NCBI RefSeq assembly: GCF_004794105.1
Contig: NZ_SRYR01000004.1
Coordinates: forward strand, 62,001-126,000
Source: Clostridium sartagoforme
GTDB lineage: Bacteria > Bacillota > Clostridia > Clostridiales > Clostridiaceae
Direction: 5' to 3'
DNA length: 64,000 nucleotides
Both the position numbers and the translations under genes were made by a program. The notes under the pieces were generated by a model that was given only the letters and a program-made list of their open reading frames with translations, made no database searches and was not told the origin of the DNA. Positions 1-8,170 of the stretch are shown piece after piece (position 1 is the first letter of the stretch; every line of letters starts with the position of its first letter).

Positions 1-1
1 A

Positions 2-1174
2 ACAGGAGAACTTAACACTGAATCTAATGTTCAATTTGGAGAAGGTGGAGCAGGAACTTTTTCTGACGGAAAGCTTACTACTAGAATAAAGGATAGTAGA
101 TGTGATTATGTGCTAGAGGAGCTAGTAAAGGCTGGTGCTCCAGAGGAAATAAAATATTTAGCGAAACCTCACGTTGGAACAGACCTTCTAAAGGGTGTAG
201 TTAAGAATATTAGGGAAAGAATAAAAGAGTTAGGTGGAGAAGTTTTATTTTCTACTAAACTAGAAGAAATAAAAATTAAAGATGGAAGAGTAAGTAGCAT
301 TATTGTAAATGGAAAAGAACAGTTATGCGATGAATTAATACTTGCTATTGGACATAGTTCAAGGGATACATATGAAATGTTACATAAAGTTGGTGTAAAT
401 ATGGAACCAAAGGCCTTTGCTATTGGAGTTAGAATAGAACATCCACAAGAGGTAATAAATAAAAGCCAATATGGAGAGATGTATGAGCATCCAAGACTTA
501 AGGCTGCTGAGTATAGATTAACTTACCAAAGTGAAAAGTTAAAAAGAGCAGTATATTCTTTCTGTATGTGTCCTGGTGGAGTAGTAGTATCTGCTGCTTC
601 AGAAAAGAATAGATTAGTATCTAATGGTATGAGTTATCATGCTAGAGATCTAGATAATGCTAACTCAGCTTTAGTAGTAACAGTGGGACCAGATGATTTT
701 GAAGGAACATCACCTTTAAGAGGAATGGAATTCCAAAGATATTACGAAGAGTTAGCCTTTAAGCTAGGTGGAGGTGGATATAAAGCTCCAGTTCAGCTTT
801 TAGGAGATTTCATGCAAGATAAAGTTAGTGAAAAGCTTGGAAAAGTTAAACCTAGTTACACAGGAGGATATGTATTTGAAGATTTAAGAAAATGTCTTCC
901 ACCTTATGTAATAGAAGCTTTAAAAGAAGGTATTGTAGACTTTGGTAAAAAGATTAAAGGCTATGGTGATTATGACTCAATTTTAACAGGCATTGAAACA
1001 AGAACTTCTGCACCAATTAGAATGAATAGAGATGAAAAATTAAACAGTATTTCTGTTAAAGGTCTTTATCCAGCTGGAGAGGGAGCAGGCTTCGCAGGAG
1101 GAATAATCTCGGCTGCAGTGGATGGGCTAAAGGTCGCAGAGAAAATTATAGAAGAATATAAGCCAACAAAATAA
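2..1174 (+). CDS. FAD-dependent oxidoreductase (COG2509-like), 5' end outside window
   Basis: The frame is open from base 2, so only the last 390 codons are present and the start lies upstream of the window. The visible N-terminal part carries a glycine-rich FGEGGAGTFSDGKL stretch, and the C-terminus ends with LYPAGEGAGFAGGIISAA. Both are typical of the large FAD-binding dehydrogenases annotated as NAD(P)/FAD-dependent oxidoreductase. Family members are cytosolic flavoproteins whose physiological substrate is usually unknown. An in-frame GTG at 110 could be mistaken for a start, but the conserved FAD-region residues precede it. The gene ends 17 bases before a terminator hairpin, so it is not in an operon with ptb-buk. 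Confidence 0.85.
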   Translation, partial: TGELNTESNVQFGEGGAGTFSDGKLTTRIKDSRCDYVLEELVKAGAPEEIKYLAKPHVGTDLLKGVVKNIRERIKELGGEVLFSTKLEEIKIKDGRVSSIIVNGKEQLCDELILAIGHSSRDTYEMLHKVGVNMEPKAFAIGVRIEHPQEVINKSQYGEMYEHPRLKAAEYRLTYQSEKLKRAVYSFCMCPGGVVVSAASEKNRLVSNGMSYHARDLDNANSALVVTVGPDDFEGTSPLRGMEFQRYYEELAFKLGGGGYKAPVQLLGDFMQDKVSEKLGKVKPSYTGGYVFEDLRKCLPPYVIEALKEGIVDFGKKIKGYGDYDSILTGIETRTSAPIRMNRDEKLNSISVKGLYPAGEGAGFAGGIISAAVDGLKVAEKIIEEYKPTK

Positions 1175-1184
1175 AAAATCATAG

Positions 1185-1221
1185 AAAATTCTGAAAATTA
1201 ATGTTTTCAGGATTTTTTTTG
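1185..1221 (+). terminator. Rho-independent terminator after the FAD oxidoreductase gene
   Basis: Stem CTGAAAA (1191-1197) pairs with TTTTCAG (1204-1210) and is followed by a run of Ts at 1213-1220. It separates the upstream gene from ptb. Confidence 0.8.
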
Positions 1222-1425
1222 TTACAATATAAATATATGGATTATTAGAGTGTTTACTTGATATTATTTTAACAATCAGACATGGCTTAAGATGGGTATA
1301 TAGTATTGTTAGAATAAAGAATTATATTTTTTTCAAAAGAAAAGCATAATATTTTTTAAAAAGAAAATTCATAATATTTTTAATTTATACTAATATTATA
1401 AAAACTTAGTGTGAGAGGTGCAAAA

Positions 1426-2331
1426 ATGAGTAGAAATTTTGATGACTTATTAAAGAAGGTAAATGATTGTTCAACAAAGAAGGTTGCAGTAGCAGTAGCT
1501 CAAGATGAACCAGTTTTAGAAGCAGTTAAAGCTGCAAAGGAAAAAGGAATTGCAGATGCCATTTTAGTTGGAGATGAAAGTAAAATTAGAGAAATAGCTG
1601 AAAAGATTAATATGGACTTAACTCAATTTGAAATAGTTAATGTGGAAAATCCAAATAAAGCAGCATTAGAAGCTATAACCTTAGTTTCAAGTGGTAAGGC
1701 TGATATGGTTATGAAGGGATTAGTTGATACAGCAACATTTTTAAGATGTGTATTAAATAAAGAAGTTGGACTAAGAACTGGAAAGCTTATGTCCCATGTA
1801 TCTGTTTTTGAAATAGAAGGAATAGATAGATTAATATTATTAACAGATGCAGCATTTAACACATACCCAGATTTAAAAGCAAAAGTCCAAATTTTAAATA
1901 ACTCAGTAGCTGTAGCTCATGCTTGTGGAATAGAACTTCCTAAGGTTGCACCAGTATGTGCAGTTGAAGTAGTAAATCCAGATATGCCTGCAACTGTAGA
2001 TGCATCATTATTATCTAAGATGAATGATAGAGGACAAATTAAAGGATGTATAGTAGATGGTCCTTTAGCTTTAGATAATGCATTATCAGAAGAAGCTGCA
2101 AAACATAAAGGAGTAACAGGTGAAGTAGCTGGAAAGGCAGATATAATATTACTTCCAAATATAGAAACAGCCAATGTTATGTATAAGACTTTAACATATA
2201 CAGCAAAATCAAGAAATGGTGGATTATTAGTAGGAACATCAGCACCAGTTATTTTAACTTCAAGAGCTGATAGTTTTGAAACAAAGGTTTATTCAATTGC
2301 ATTAGCAGCTTTAGTTGCAGAAGCAAAATAG
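1426..2331 (+). CDS. ptb: Phosphate butyryltransferase
   Basis: Ptb (EC 2.3.1.19) exchanges CoA for phosphate on butyryl-CoA, giving butyryl phosphate, the first step of the acid-forming branch of butyrate fermentation. The 301-residue product has the usual family length. It belongs to the phosphate acyltransferase superfamily and contains the [10 protein letters not shown] segment typical of Ptb. The start was placed at ATG 1426 because GAGAGGTG lies 6 bases upstream; a GTG at 1411 would be inside the ribosome-binding site. buk follows after 26 bases and is surely co-transcribed. The gene order ptb-buk is standard in clostridia. It could in principle act on other short acyl-CoAs, but the butyrate assignment is strong. 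Confidence 0.95.
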   Translation: MSRNFDDLLKKVNDCSTKKVAVAVAQDEPVLEAVKAAKEKGIADAILVGDESKIREIAEKINMDLTQFEIVNVENPNKAALEAITLVSSGKADMVMKGLVDTATFLRCVLNKEVGLRTGKLMSHVSVFEIEGIDRLILLTDAAFNTYPDLKAKVQILNNSVAVAHACGIELPKVAPVCAVEVVNPDMPATVDASLLSKMNDRGQIKGCIVDGPLALDNALSEEAAKHKGVTGEVAGKADIILLPNIETANVMYKTLTYTAKSRNGGLLVGTSAPVILTSRADSFETKVYSIALAALVAEAK

Positions 2332-2357
2332 TTAAATATATTTATGGAGGTTATATC

Positions 2358-3425
2358 ATGTCAAATAAGCTATTAATTATTAATCCAGGTTCAACATCTA
2401 CAAAAATAGGTGTTTATGAGGATACTAAGGAATTATTTGAAGAAACTTTAAGACATTCTTCAGAAGAAATAGGTAAGTATGAAACTATATTCGATCAAAT
2501 AGATTTTAGAAAAGAAATAATAGTTAATATATTAAAAGAAAAGAATTTTGACTTAAATACTTTAGATGCTATAGTTGGTAGAGGTGGAATGCTAAGACCA
2601 ATGGAAAGTGGAACTTATAAGGTAAATGATACTATGCTTGAAGATTTAAAAGTTGGAGTGCAAGGACAACATGCTTCTAACTTAGGGGGAATTCTTGCAG
2701 ATAGAATAGCTAAAGAATTAAATATCCCAGCATTTATAGTAGATCCAGTAGTAGTAGATGAATTAGATGAAGTGGCAAGAGTTTCAGGAGTTCCTGAATT
2801 ACCAAGATTAAGTAAATTCCATGCTTTAAATCAAAAAGCAGTTGCTAAGAGATATGCCAAAGAAAATAATATAAGATACTCAGATTTAAATTTAATAGTT
2901 GTACATATGGGTGGAGGAGTTTCTGTTGGCGCTCATAAAAAAGGTAGAGTAGTAGATGTAAATAATGCTTTAGATGGAGAAGGCCCATTTTCACCAGAAA
3001 GAGCTGGAACAGTGCCAGTAGGAGACTTAATTAAACTATGTTACAGCAATAAGTACACTGAAAAAGAAATGTATAGCAAAATAATAGGTAAGGGTGGATA
3101 TGTTGCATACTTAAATACTAACGATGCTAGAGATGTCCTTAAATTGGTAGAAGAAGGTGATAAAGAAGCTAAGTTATACTTAGATGCTTTTATTTATCAA
3201 ATAGCTAAGGCTGTTGGAGCAAATGCCACAGTTTTAGAAGGCAAAGTAGATAGCATAATATTAACAGGTGGAATAGCATATTCAGATGTAGTAGTTGAGG
3301 CATTAAAAGCTAGAATTGGATGGATAGCAAATGTAACTGTATATCCTGGAGAAGATGAATTATTAGCACTAGCTGAAGGTGCTTTAAGAGTACTTAATGG
3401 AGAAGAAGAAGCAAAAGAATATTAA
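2358..3425 (+). CDS. buk: Butyrate kinase
   Basis: Buk (EC 2.7.2.7) transfers phosphate from butyryl phosphate to ADP, giving butyrate and ATP. It is a cytosolic member of the ASKHA fold acetate-kinase family. The 355-residue protein starts with the phosphate-loop motif [15 protein letters not shown]. It carries [13 protein letters not shown] near residue 180 and the C-terminal [10 protein letters not shown] nucleotide-binding segment. TATGGAGG lies 7 bases before the ATG. It forms a two-gene operon with ptb. Length and motifs fit butyrate kinase better than acetate kinase, which is about 400 residues. Confidence 0.95.
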   Translation: MSNKLLIINPGSTSTKIGVYEDTKELFEETLRHSSEEIGKYETIFDQIDFRKEIIVNILKEKNFDLNTLDAIVGRGGMLRPMESGTYKVNDTMLEDLKVGVQGQHASNLGGILADRIAKELNIPAFIVDPVVVDELDEVARVSGVPELPRLSKFHALNQKAVAKRYAKENNIRYSDLNLIVVHMGGGVSVGAHKKGRVVDVNNALDGEGPFSPERAGTVPVGDLIKLCYSNKYTEKEMYSKIIGKGGYVAYLNTNDARDVLKLVEEGDKEAKLYLDAFIYQIAKAVGANATVLEGKVDSIILTGGIAYSDVVVEALKARIGWIANVTVYPGEDELLALAEGALRVLNGEEEAKEY

Positions 3426-3772
3426 GATAATCACTAATAAATATTCCAATAATATAAGTCTGCACTCCGTCGCATGCTCCAAGTCGGCATACTTATATTA
3501 TTTGGAATATTCATTATAGCTATATTATCTTTTTACTTATAATAAACTAAAGGAAAAAACTCAGACGAGCTGAGTTTTTAAAGTTAGGAATTAGGAGCTC
3601 AGTTTTGGCTGAGCTCTTTTGCTTTAAGAGTTTTTTCTTAATAGAAAAACTAATTTAAATAATAGAATTTTTAATTTATATATAACTCAAATAATAAAAT
3701 TCTTAAATTATATGTAGTTTACTATTTTTACCTTTATGTATTATGGTAAAATTATTGGTGGAGGGGATTTAA
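3426..3772. terminator. buk-AIM24 intergenic region with three hairpins
   Basis: The gap holds three structures and no gene. A long inverted repeat has arms at 3440-3459 and 3491-3511 (20 bp, near perfect) around a GC-richer 31-base loop. A second hairpin AAAAACTCA/TGAGTTTTT lies at 3555-3579. A third, GAGCTCAG/CTGAGCTC, lies at 3595-3616 with Ts after it. The latter two look like Rho-independent terminators for ptb-buk. The rest is AT-rich leader DNA of the next gene. Confidence 0.7.
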
Positions 3773-4603
3773 ATGATAACTTCACAGAATATAAAAAATA
3801 GATTAACTATGATAGCTGAGATGAAAAATGAAAGCATATTTCAAGTATTAGAATATGATGATTTACAAGGAGCTAGAGATTTAAATACAGCAATGCAATT
3901 AAATTTAATGAAGTCATCTTCTATTAGATTAAAGCAAGGTAGAATAATTTTAGATGATAGTGCTATAAAGATAGAAGCAGGGGCTTTAAGTTATATGAAG
4001 GGGAATATTGAGATAGTAGCTAAGTCTGGTGGATTAATTGGAATGGGTAAAAAGCTATTTTCAAATAAGGTTACCGGAGAATCTATGTTTAAACCTATAC
4101 TTAGAGGGACAGGTGAAGTATTTTTAGAGCCTAGTTTTGGACATTTTACATTAATAGAATTAGAAGATGAAGAAATAATAATAGATGATGGACTATTTTT
4201 TGCATGTGAGGAGAGTATAGAAATAGAACCAGTAATGCAAAAAAGTATTTCATCCCTTATATTTGGAAAGGAAGGAATCTTCCAAAGTAGATTAAGTGGA
4301 AGTGGTATAGTTCTATTAGAAGTTCCAGTACCTGAAAAAGAAATATTAAGATGTAAGTTATATAGAGATGTTTTAAAAGTAGATGGAAGTTTTGCAGTTT
4401 TAAGAAGCGGTAATATAGAGTTTACTGTTGAAAAGTCAGGCACAACATTAGTGGGCTCTGCAATAAATGGAGAAGGTTTACTTAATGTTTATAGAGGTAC
4501 AGGAGAAGTATGGCTAGTTCCAACTAAGAGTATTTATGAAGATTTAAATGAAAGAGGACTAAGTGAATTTAATAGAGATATAAGTTATGAGCCGGAAGAG
4601 TAA
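3773..4603 (+). CDS. AIM24 family protein
   Basis: The 276-residue product resembles the AIM24/TIGR00266 family: repeated beta-strand segments with LRGTGEVFLEP near residue 110, LSGSGIVLLEV near residue 180 and YRGTGEVWLVP near residue 240. These GxGxV(W/F)L repeats define the double beta-sandwich fold. No signal peptide or membrane span is visible, so it is probably cytosolic. The bacterial function is not established; the name comes from a yeast mitochondrial protein. GTGGAGGGG precedes the ATG. It is monocistronic by spacing: over 100 bases separate it from the next gene. Confidence 0.8.
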   Translation: MITSQNIKNRLTMIAEMKNESIFQVLEYDDLQGARDLNTAMQLNLMKSSSIRLKQGRIILDDSAIKIEAGALSYMKGNIEIVAKSGGLIGMGKKLFSNKVTGESMFKPILRGTGEVFLEPSFGHFTLIELEDEEIIIDDGLFFACEESIEIEPVMQKSISSLIFGKEGIFQSRLSGSGIVLLEVPVPEKEILRCKLYRDVLKVDGSFAVLRSGNIEFTVEKSGTTLVGSAINGEGLLNVYRGTGEVWLVPTKSIYEDLNERGLSEFNRDISYEPEE

Positions 4604-4725
4604 TCACTTTACTCCAATATAGTTGTAAAATATCAAAGTCGAAGTTATAATTTTATAAGAGTTAAAAAGTAAATTACAGATTAAAACATATTTTTTCAAA
4701 AGAGAATAAGAGTGGTTAGGAGTGG

Positions 4726-5028
4726 ATGATAATTATGGCTGAAAATAAGCTTAAAAATCCAGAGCTAGATTTATTTTTCGAGGCAGTTTTAAAGCTTCAA
4801 ACTATAGAGGAATGTTACAGTTTTTTTGAAGATGTTGCAACTATAAATGAATTAAAAGCATTGGCTCAAAGAATTCAAGTTGCAAAGCTTTTAAAGGAAA
4901 AGAAGGTTTATACTGAAATAGCTGAAGATACAGGTGCTAGTACAGCTACTATTAGTAGGGTTAATAAGTGTTTAAATTATGGTACTGGTGGATACAATTT
5001 AATATTAGAAAGACTTGAAAAAAATTAA
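4726..5028 (+). CDS. YerC/YecD-type TrpR-like DNA-binding protein
   Basis: This short protein (100 residues from ATG 4726, 97 from ATG 4735) matches the YerC/TrpR-related family. A helical N-terminal half with IEECYSFFEDVATINELKAL is followed by a helix-turn-helix, YTEIAEDTGASTATISRVN, at about residues 63-82. Members are presumed transcription regulators; the ligand and target are not well defined. AGGAG is only 3 bases from ATG 4726 and 12 bases from ATG 4735, so the start is uncertain. glmM begins 92 bases downstream on the same strand with no obvious terminator between, so the two may be co-transcribed. Confidence 0.8.
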   Translation: MIIMAENKLKNPELDLFFEAVLKLQTIEECYSFFEDVATINELKALAQRIQVAKLLKEKKVYTEIAEDTGASTATISRVNKCLNYGTGGYNLILERLEKN

Positions 5029-5120
5029 GAAATAATTAGGTTTTATTGTATAGATTAATAATATATAATATTATTATGTGGAATTAACGTAGAACGATAG
5101 AAAAAAGCGAGGTAAAAAAT

Positions 5121-6464
5121 ATGGGTAGAATGTTTGGTACAGATGGAGTTAGAGGAATTGCTAATACTGAATTAACATCTGAAATAGCTTATAGCTTAGG
5201 TAGAGCAGGTGCATATGTATTAACAGAAGGGACTCATAAGCCAAAGATACTAGTTGCTAAAGATACAAGAATATCAGGAGATATGCTTGAAGCTGCTTTA
5301 GTATCTGGAATATTATCAGTAGGAGCAGAAGCAGTAATATTAGGTGTAGTACCTACTCCAGCAGTAGCTCATTTAATAAGAGAATATAATGCTGATGCAG
5401 GAATTATGATTTCAGCATCACATAACCCAGTAGAATATAATGGAATTAAATTCTTTGATAATAAAGGATACAAATTACCAGATGAATTAGAAGATGAAAT
5501 TCAAAGAGTTATAGAAAGTGGATTTGAAGGAGTACCAAGTCCAACAGGACACGATTTAGGTAGATCACATAGAGAAGTTGGTGCTCTTGATGAATATACA
5601 GATTACGCTTTATCAACTATACCAGTAGACTTAAAAGGATTAAAAGTAGCTTTAGACTGTGCAAATGGTGCTTGCTACAAGGCTGCAGTAAAAGCTTTTA
5701 GAGAGTTAGGTGCTGAAGTTTATGTAATAAATGATAATCCAGATGGAACTAATATAAATGAAAAGTGTGGTTCAACTCATCCAGAAGAATTACAAGATTA
5801 TGTTGTAAGAAAGAACTGTGATTTAGGTTTTGCCTTTGATGGAGATGCAGATAGATGTTTAGCTGTAGACGAAAAAGGTAATCTTATTAATGGTGACTTT
5901 ATATTAATGTTATGTGCAAAATACTTAAAGGACTTAGGAAAGCTTAAAGATGATACTTTAGTAGTAACAGTTATGAGTAACTTAGGTTTAGATATTGCAT
6001 GTAAAAAAGAAGGAATAAAGACTATCAAAACTAAGGTTGGAGATAGATATGTATTAGAAGAAATGGTTAATGATAAATTTGTTCTAGGTGGAGAACAATC
6101 AGGACATATTATCTTCTTAGACTATAATACAACTGGTGATGGATTAGTTACAGCTCTTCAAGTAGCTGCAATAAGAAAGAAAAGTGGAAAGGCTTTAAGC
6201 GAACTTGCAGGTATAATGAAGGAACTTCCACAGGTACTTGTAAATGCAAAGGTTCCAAATGATAAGAAAAACATATACTTAGAAGATGAAGAAATAGTAA
6301 ATGAAATTAAAAAGATTGAAGAAAAACTTCATGGAGCAGGAAGAGTACTAATAAGACCTTCAGGTACAGAACCACTAGTAAGAGTTATGCTAGAAGGAGA
6401 AAACCAAGAAGAAATAGATAAGATGGCTCATGGATTAGTAGATTTAATACTAAGCAAAATTTAG
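5121..6464 (+). CDS. glmM: Phosphoglucosamine mutase
   Basis: GlmM (EC 5.4.2.10) converts glucosamine-6-phosphate to glucosamine-1-phosphate on the way to UDP-GlcNAc and peptidoglycan. The 447-residue protein has the alpha-phosphohexomutase four-domain plan. It begins [11 protein letters not shown], carries the catalytic phosphoserine loop [12 protein letters not shown] near residue 100, the Mg-binding loop AFDGDADR near residue 240, the sugar-binding GGEQSGHI near residue 325 and the phosphate-binding [12 protein letters not shown] near residue 415. All key residues are intact. GAGGTAAAAAAT precedes the ATG. The substrate is made by GlmS, encoded at 31286-33112 in this window. Confidence 0.97.
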   Translation: MGRMFGTDGVRGIANTELTSEIAYSLGRAGAYVLTEGTHKPKILVAKDTRISGDMLEAALVSGILSVGAEAVILGVVPTPAVAHLIREYNADAGIMISASHNPVEYNGIKFFDNKGYKLPDELEDEIQRVIESGFEGVPSPTGHDLGRSHREVGALDEYTDYALSTIPVDLKGLKVALDCANGACYKAAVKAFRELGAEVYVINDNPDGTNINEKCGSTHPEELQDYVVRKNCDLGFAFDGDADRCLAVDEKGNLINGDFILMLCAKYLKDLGKLKDDTLVVTVMSNLGLDIACKKEGIKTIKTKVGDRYVLEEMVNDKFVLGGEQSGHIIFLDYNTTGDGLVTALQVAAIRKKSGKALSELAGIMKELPQVLVNAKVPNDKKNIYLEDEEIVNEIKKIEEKLHGAGRVLIRPSGTEPLVRVMLEGENQEEIDKMAHGLVDLILSKI

Positions 6465-6502
6465 ACAATTAACAAGTGACAATTAAAAATTAACAGTTAA
6501 TG

Positions 6503-6532
6503 AAAAAACTCAGACTTTGTCTGAGTTTTTTT
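6503..6532 (+). terminator. Terminator after glmM
   Basis: AAAAAACTCAGAC pairs with GTCTGAGTTTTTT across a 3-base loop and ends in a T run. It belongs to the recurring CTCAG/CTGAG hairpin type of this window. Confidence 0.9.
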
Positions 6533-6571
6533 GATTTTAATAGACTATATAATAATGAGTAAGAATTAAAG

Positions 6572-6672
6572 AATGCGAATATAAAGACAAATTAAAATAT
6601 AATATGCTCCATAATCTAATGGCTGTAAAAATCTTCGCCATATGATTATTTCACCGTCTATTTTAATTTGCT
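6572..6672. repeat. Long imperfect palindrome starting with a 13-mer shared with 54430
   Basis: Perfect 12-bp arms CAAATTAAAATA (6588-6599) and TATTTTAATTTG (6659-6670) enclose a second pairing, ATAATC/GATTAT with ATGGC/GCCAT. The element is led by AATGCGAATATAA (6572-6584), which also leads the larger palindrome at 54430. No coding sense is visible. Confidence 0.65.
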
Positions 6673-6710
6673 AGTATATTTAACATTCTAAAATTATGGA
6701 TAAATGAATT

Positions 6711-6753
6711 AAAGAGACTACATTAATAAGTTAATAGTAAGGTAGTCTCTTTT
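6711..6753 (+). terminator. Hairpin with T tail upstream of the structured RNA
   Basis: AAAGAGACTAC (6711-6721) pairs with GTAGTCTCTTTT (6742-6753). It lies between the palindrome and the promoter at 6844 and may act in both directions, insulating the RNA gene. Confidence 0.6.
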
Positions 6754-6843
6754 AGTATATTATGATTATATTTAGTAAGAATTAATGAAGAAGATTAATT
6801 ATAAAATATTATTTTATACATCAATTTGAAAAATAATAAAAAT

Positions 6844-6872
6844 TTGACATAGGGTAGAGTTAGGGATAATAT
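6844..6872 (+). promoter_or_regulatory. Consensus sigma-A promoter
   Basis: TTGACA (6844-6849), a 17-base spacer and TAATAT (6867-6872) form a near-perfect housekeeping promoter. Transcription should begin at about 6879, immediately before the RNA structure at 6882. This is among the strongest promoters seen in the window. Confidence 0.85.
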
Positions 6873-6878
6873 GTGTAT

Positions 6879-7080
6879 AATAAAGTGATTCTTATCTTCA
6901 GGTGGAGTTTTCTTAAAAAGTAGAGAACCAAAATCTTGTATTTTGTGTGAATCACTTTCACAGAGTACAGAAATATCCTACTCCACCGGAAGGTTAGAAA
7001 AACTAATCCAGGCGCGTATCAGTGCTTAGCTCCCACTTTTAGAAGGGGGAGTGTTAGCAATGATAGCGATCGGATAAATA
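6879..7080 (+). ncRNA. Structured RNA/leader of unknown class with a predicted pseudoknot
   Basis: A 10-bp closing helix AAAGTGATTC (6882-6891)/GAATCACTTT (6949-6958) encloses smaller hairpins such as CAAAAT/ATTTTG (6930-6946). GGTGGAGT (6901-6908), inside that helix, pairs perfectly with ACTCCACC (6980-6987) outside it, which defines a pseudoknot or a switch. Downstream come a GGTTAG/CTAATCC hairpin and a longer helix CGCGTATCA/TGATAGCG (about 7013-7070) around CTCCC/GGGAG. There is no T-tailed terminator before the dioxygenase ribosome-binding site, so it may be a 5' leader, or an RNA released by processing. I could not match it to a family. A raiA-type or other abundant clostridial RNA is possible. 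Confidence 0.6.
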
Positions 7081-7101
7081 ACGATTTATGAGGTGATGGA
7101 A

Positions 7102-7878
7102 ATGAATAAAAAGATGCCAGTTTTATTTTTATCTCATGGTAGTCCAATGAATGTAGTTTTAGATAATGAATATACAAGGTCATTAATAAAACTTGGACAA
7201 GAGTTAGAAATACCAAAGGCTATTATTATAATTTCAGCTCATTTTAAAACTAAAGGAACATATTTGACATATAGTGAAAAGCCAAAACAAATTTATGATT
7301 TTTACGGATTTCCAGAAGAAATATATAATATAAAATATGAGCCTTTTGGTGGGAAAGAATATGCTGAAAAGATTTATAGTGAACTTAAAGAAGAGGGAGT
7401 AGAGCTTACAGATGAGTGGGGACTAGACCATGCTTCTTGGGGAGTTTTAAAATATTTATACTCAAATGCTAATATACCTACTATGGAGCTAAGCTTAAAT
7501 GCTGAATTAGCAGAAGAGGAACATTATAAGATAGGTAAAAGGTTAGCTAAATTTAGAGAAGAAGGAATACTAATAATAGGAAGTGGAGATATAGTTCATA
7601 ATTTAGGAGTTGCAAGTCCTGATGTTTATGGAAAACCATATGAGTGGGCTGAAGCTTTTGATAATTATGTTATAGATTCAGTAAAGTCATATAATCATAA
7701 GGCAATACTAAACTATAAAGCACTAGGAGATATCTCCAAGCTTGCAGTACCAACAGATGAACATTTCTTACCTTTATTATATGTAATAGGAGCTCAAGAA
7801 AAGGATGATAAAGTAGAAGTTATTCATAAGAGCATTCAAAATTCTTCTGTTTCAATGAGTTGTATTAAGATAGGATGA
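7102..7878 (+). CDS. DODA-type (LigB-fold) extradiol ring-cleavage dioxygenase
   Basis: The 258-residue protein matches the 4,5-DOPA-dioxygenase/YgiD group of class III extradiol enzymes. LFLSHGSPMN near the N-terminus and IIISAHF near residue 47 carry candidate metal-binding histidines, and LDHASWG lies near residue 113. GSGDIVHNLG at about residue 160 supplies a further histidine. Family enzymes use a divalent metal and O2 to open catechol-type rings, a surprising chemistry for an obligate anaerobe, so the true reaction here is open. ATG 7102 was chosen because GAGGTGATG ends 5 bases upstream; the GTG and ATG at 7093 and 7096 lie inside that site. It is preceded by the structured leader at 6879-7080 and its strong promoter. 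Confidence 0.85.
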   Translation: MNKKMPVLFLSHGSPMNVVLDNEYTRSLIKLGQELEIPKAIIIISAHFKTKGTYLTYSEKPKQIYDFYGFPEEIYNIKYEPFGGKEYAEKIYSELKEEGVELTDEWGLDHASWGVLKYLYSNANIPTMELSLNAELAEEEHYKIGKRLAKFREEGILIIGSGDIVHNLGVASPDVYGKPYEWAEAFDNYVIDSVKSYNHKAILNYKALGDISKLAVPTDEHFLPLLYVIGAQEKDDKVEVIHKSIQNSSVSMSCIKIG

Positions 7879-7922
7879 TGACAATTAGCAAGTAACAATT
7901 AATAATTAGCAGTTTAGGAGGG

Positions 7923-7948
7923 AGTTCAGAGGTTTCTGAACTTCTTTT
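7923..7948 (+). terminator. Terminator after the dioxygenase gene
   Basis: AGTTCAGA (7923-7930) pairs with TCTGAACT (7935-7942), followed by TCTTTT. Confidence 0.75.
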
Positions 7949-7975
7949 AAATAAGAAGGATTATATTAATAATAG

Positions 7976-8017
7976 AAAAAGCAGTAGATTTATGATAATA
8001 AATCTACTGCTTTTTGT
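7976..8017. terminator. Bidirectional terminator
   Basis: AAAAAGCAGTAGATTTAT pairs with its complement ending in GCTTTTT. The perfect 17-18 bp stem with A and T flanks can work on either strand and insulates the adhesin gene. Confidence 0.8.
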
Positions 8018-8170
8018 TATTTAAGATGTTCTTATTTGTATAAGAAATAGTGTGGATACATAGAGTCAGTTAATAATAAAACTCCTTTAATAATATTTAT
8101 ATTAAATGTATTAAATAGGTGCATAACTTAAATGCATGCTAAATAGACATATTAATGAAGGAGGGGGATT

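Noticed and set aside
4000..4440. Long open frame antisense to the AIM24 gene
   Set aside because: Arises from codon bias of the sense gene; no ribosome-binding site and no recognisable protein. The same holds for antisense frames in ilvD, ilvB, leuB and the adhesin.
6879..7080. 6S RNA, tmRNA or SRP RNA
   Set aside because: No match to the tmRNA tag or TPsiC region or to the SRP apical motif, and the pseudoknotted, multi-helix layout does not fit the single long bulged hairpin of 6S RNA.
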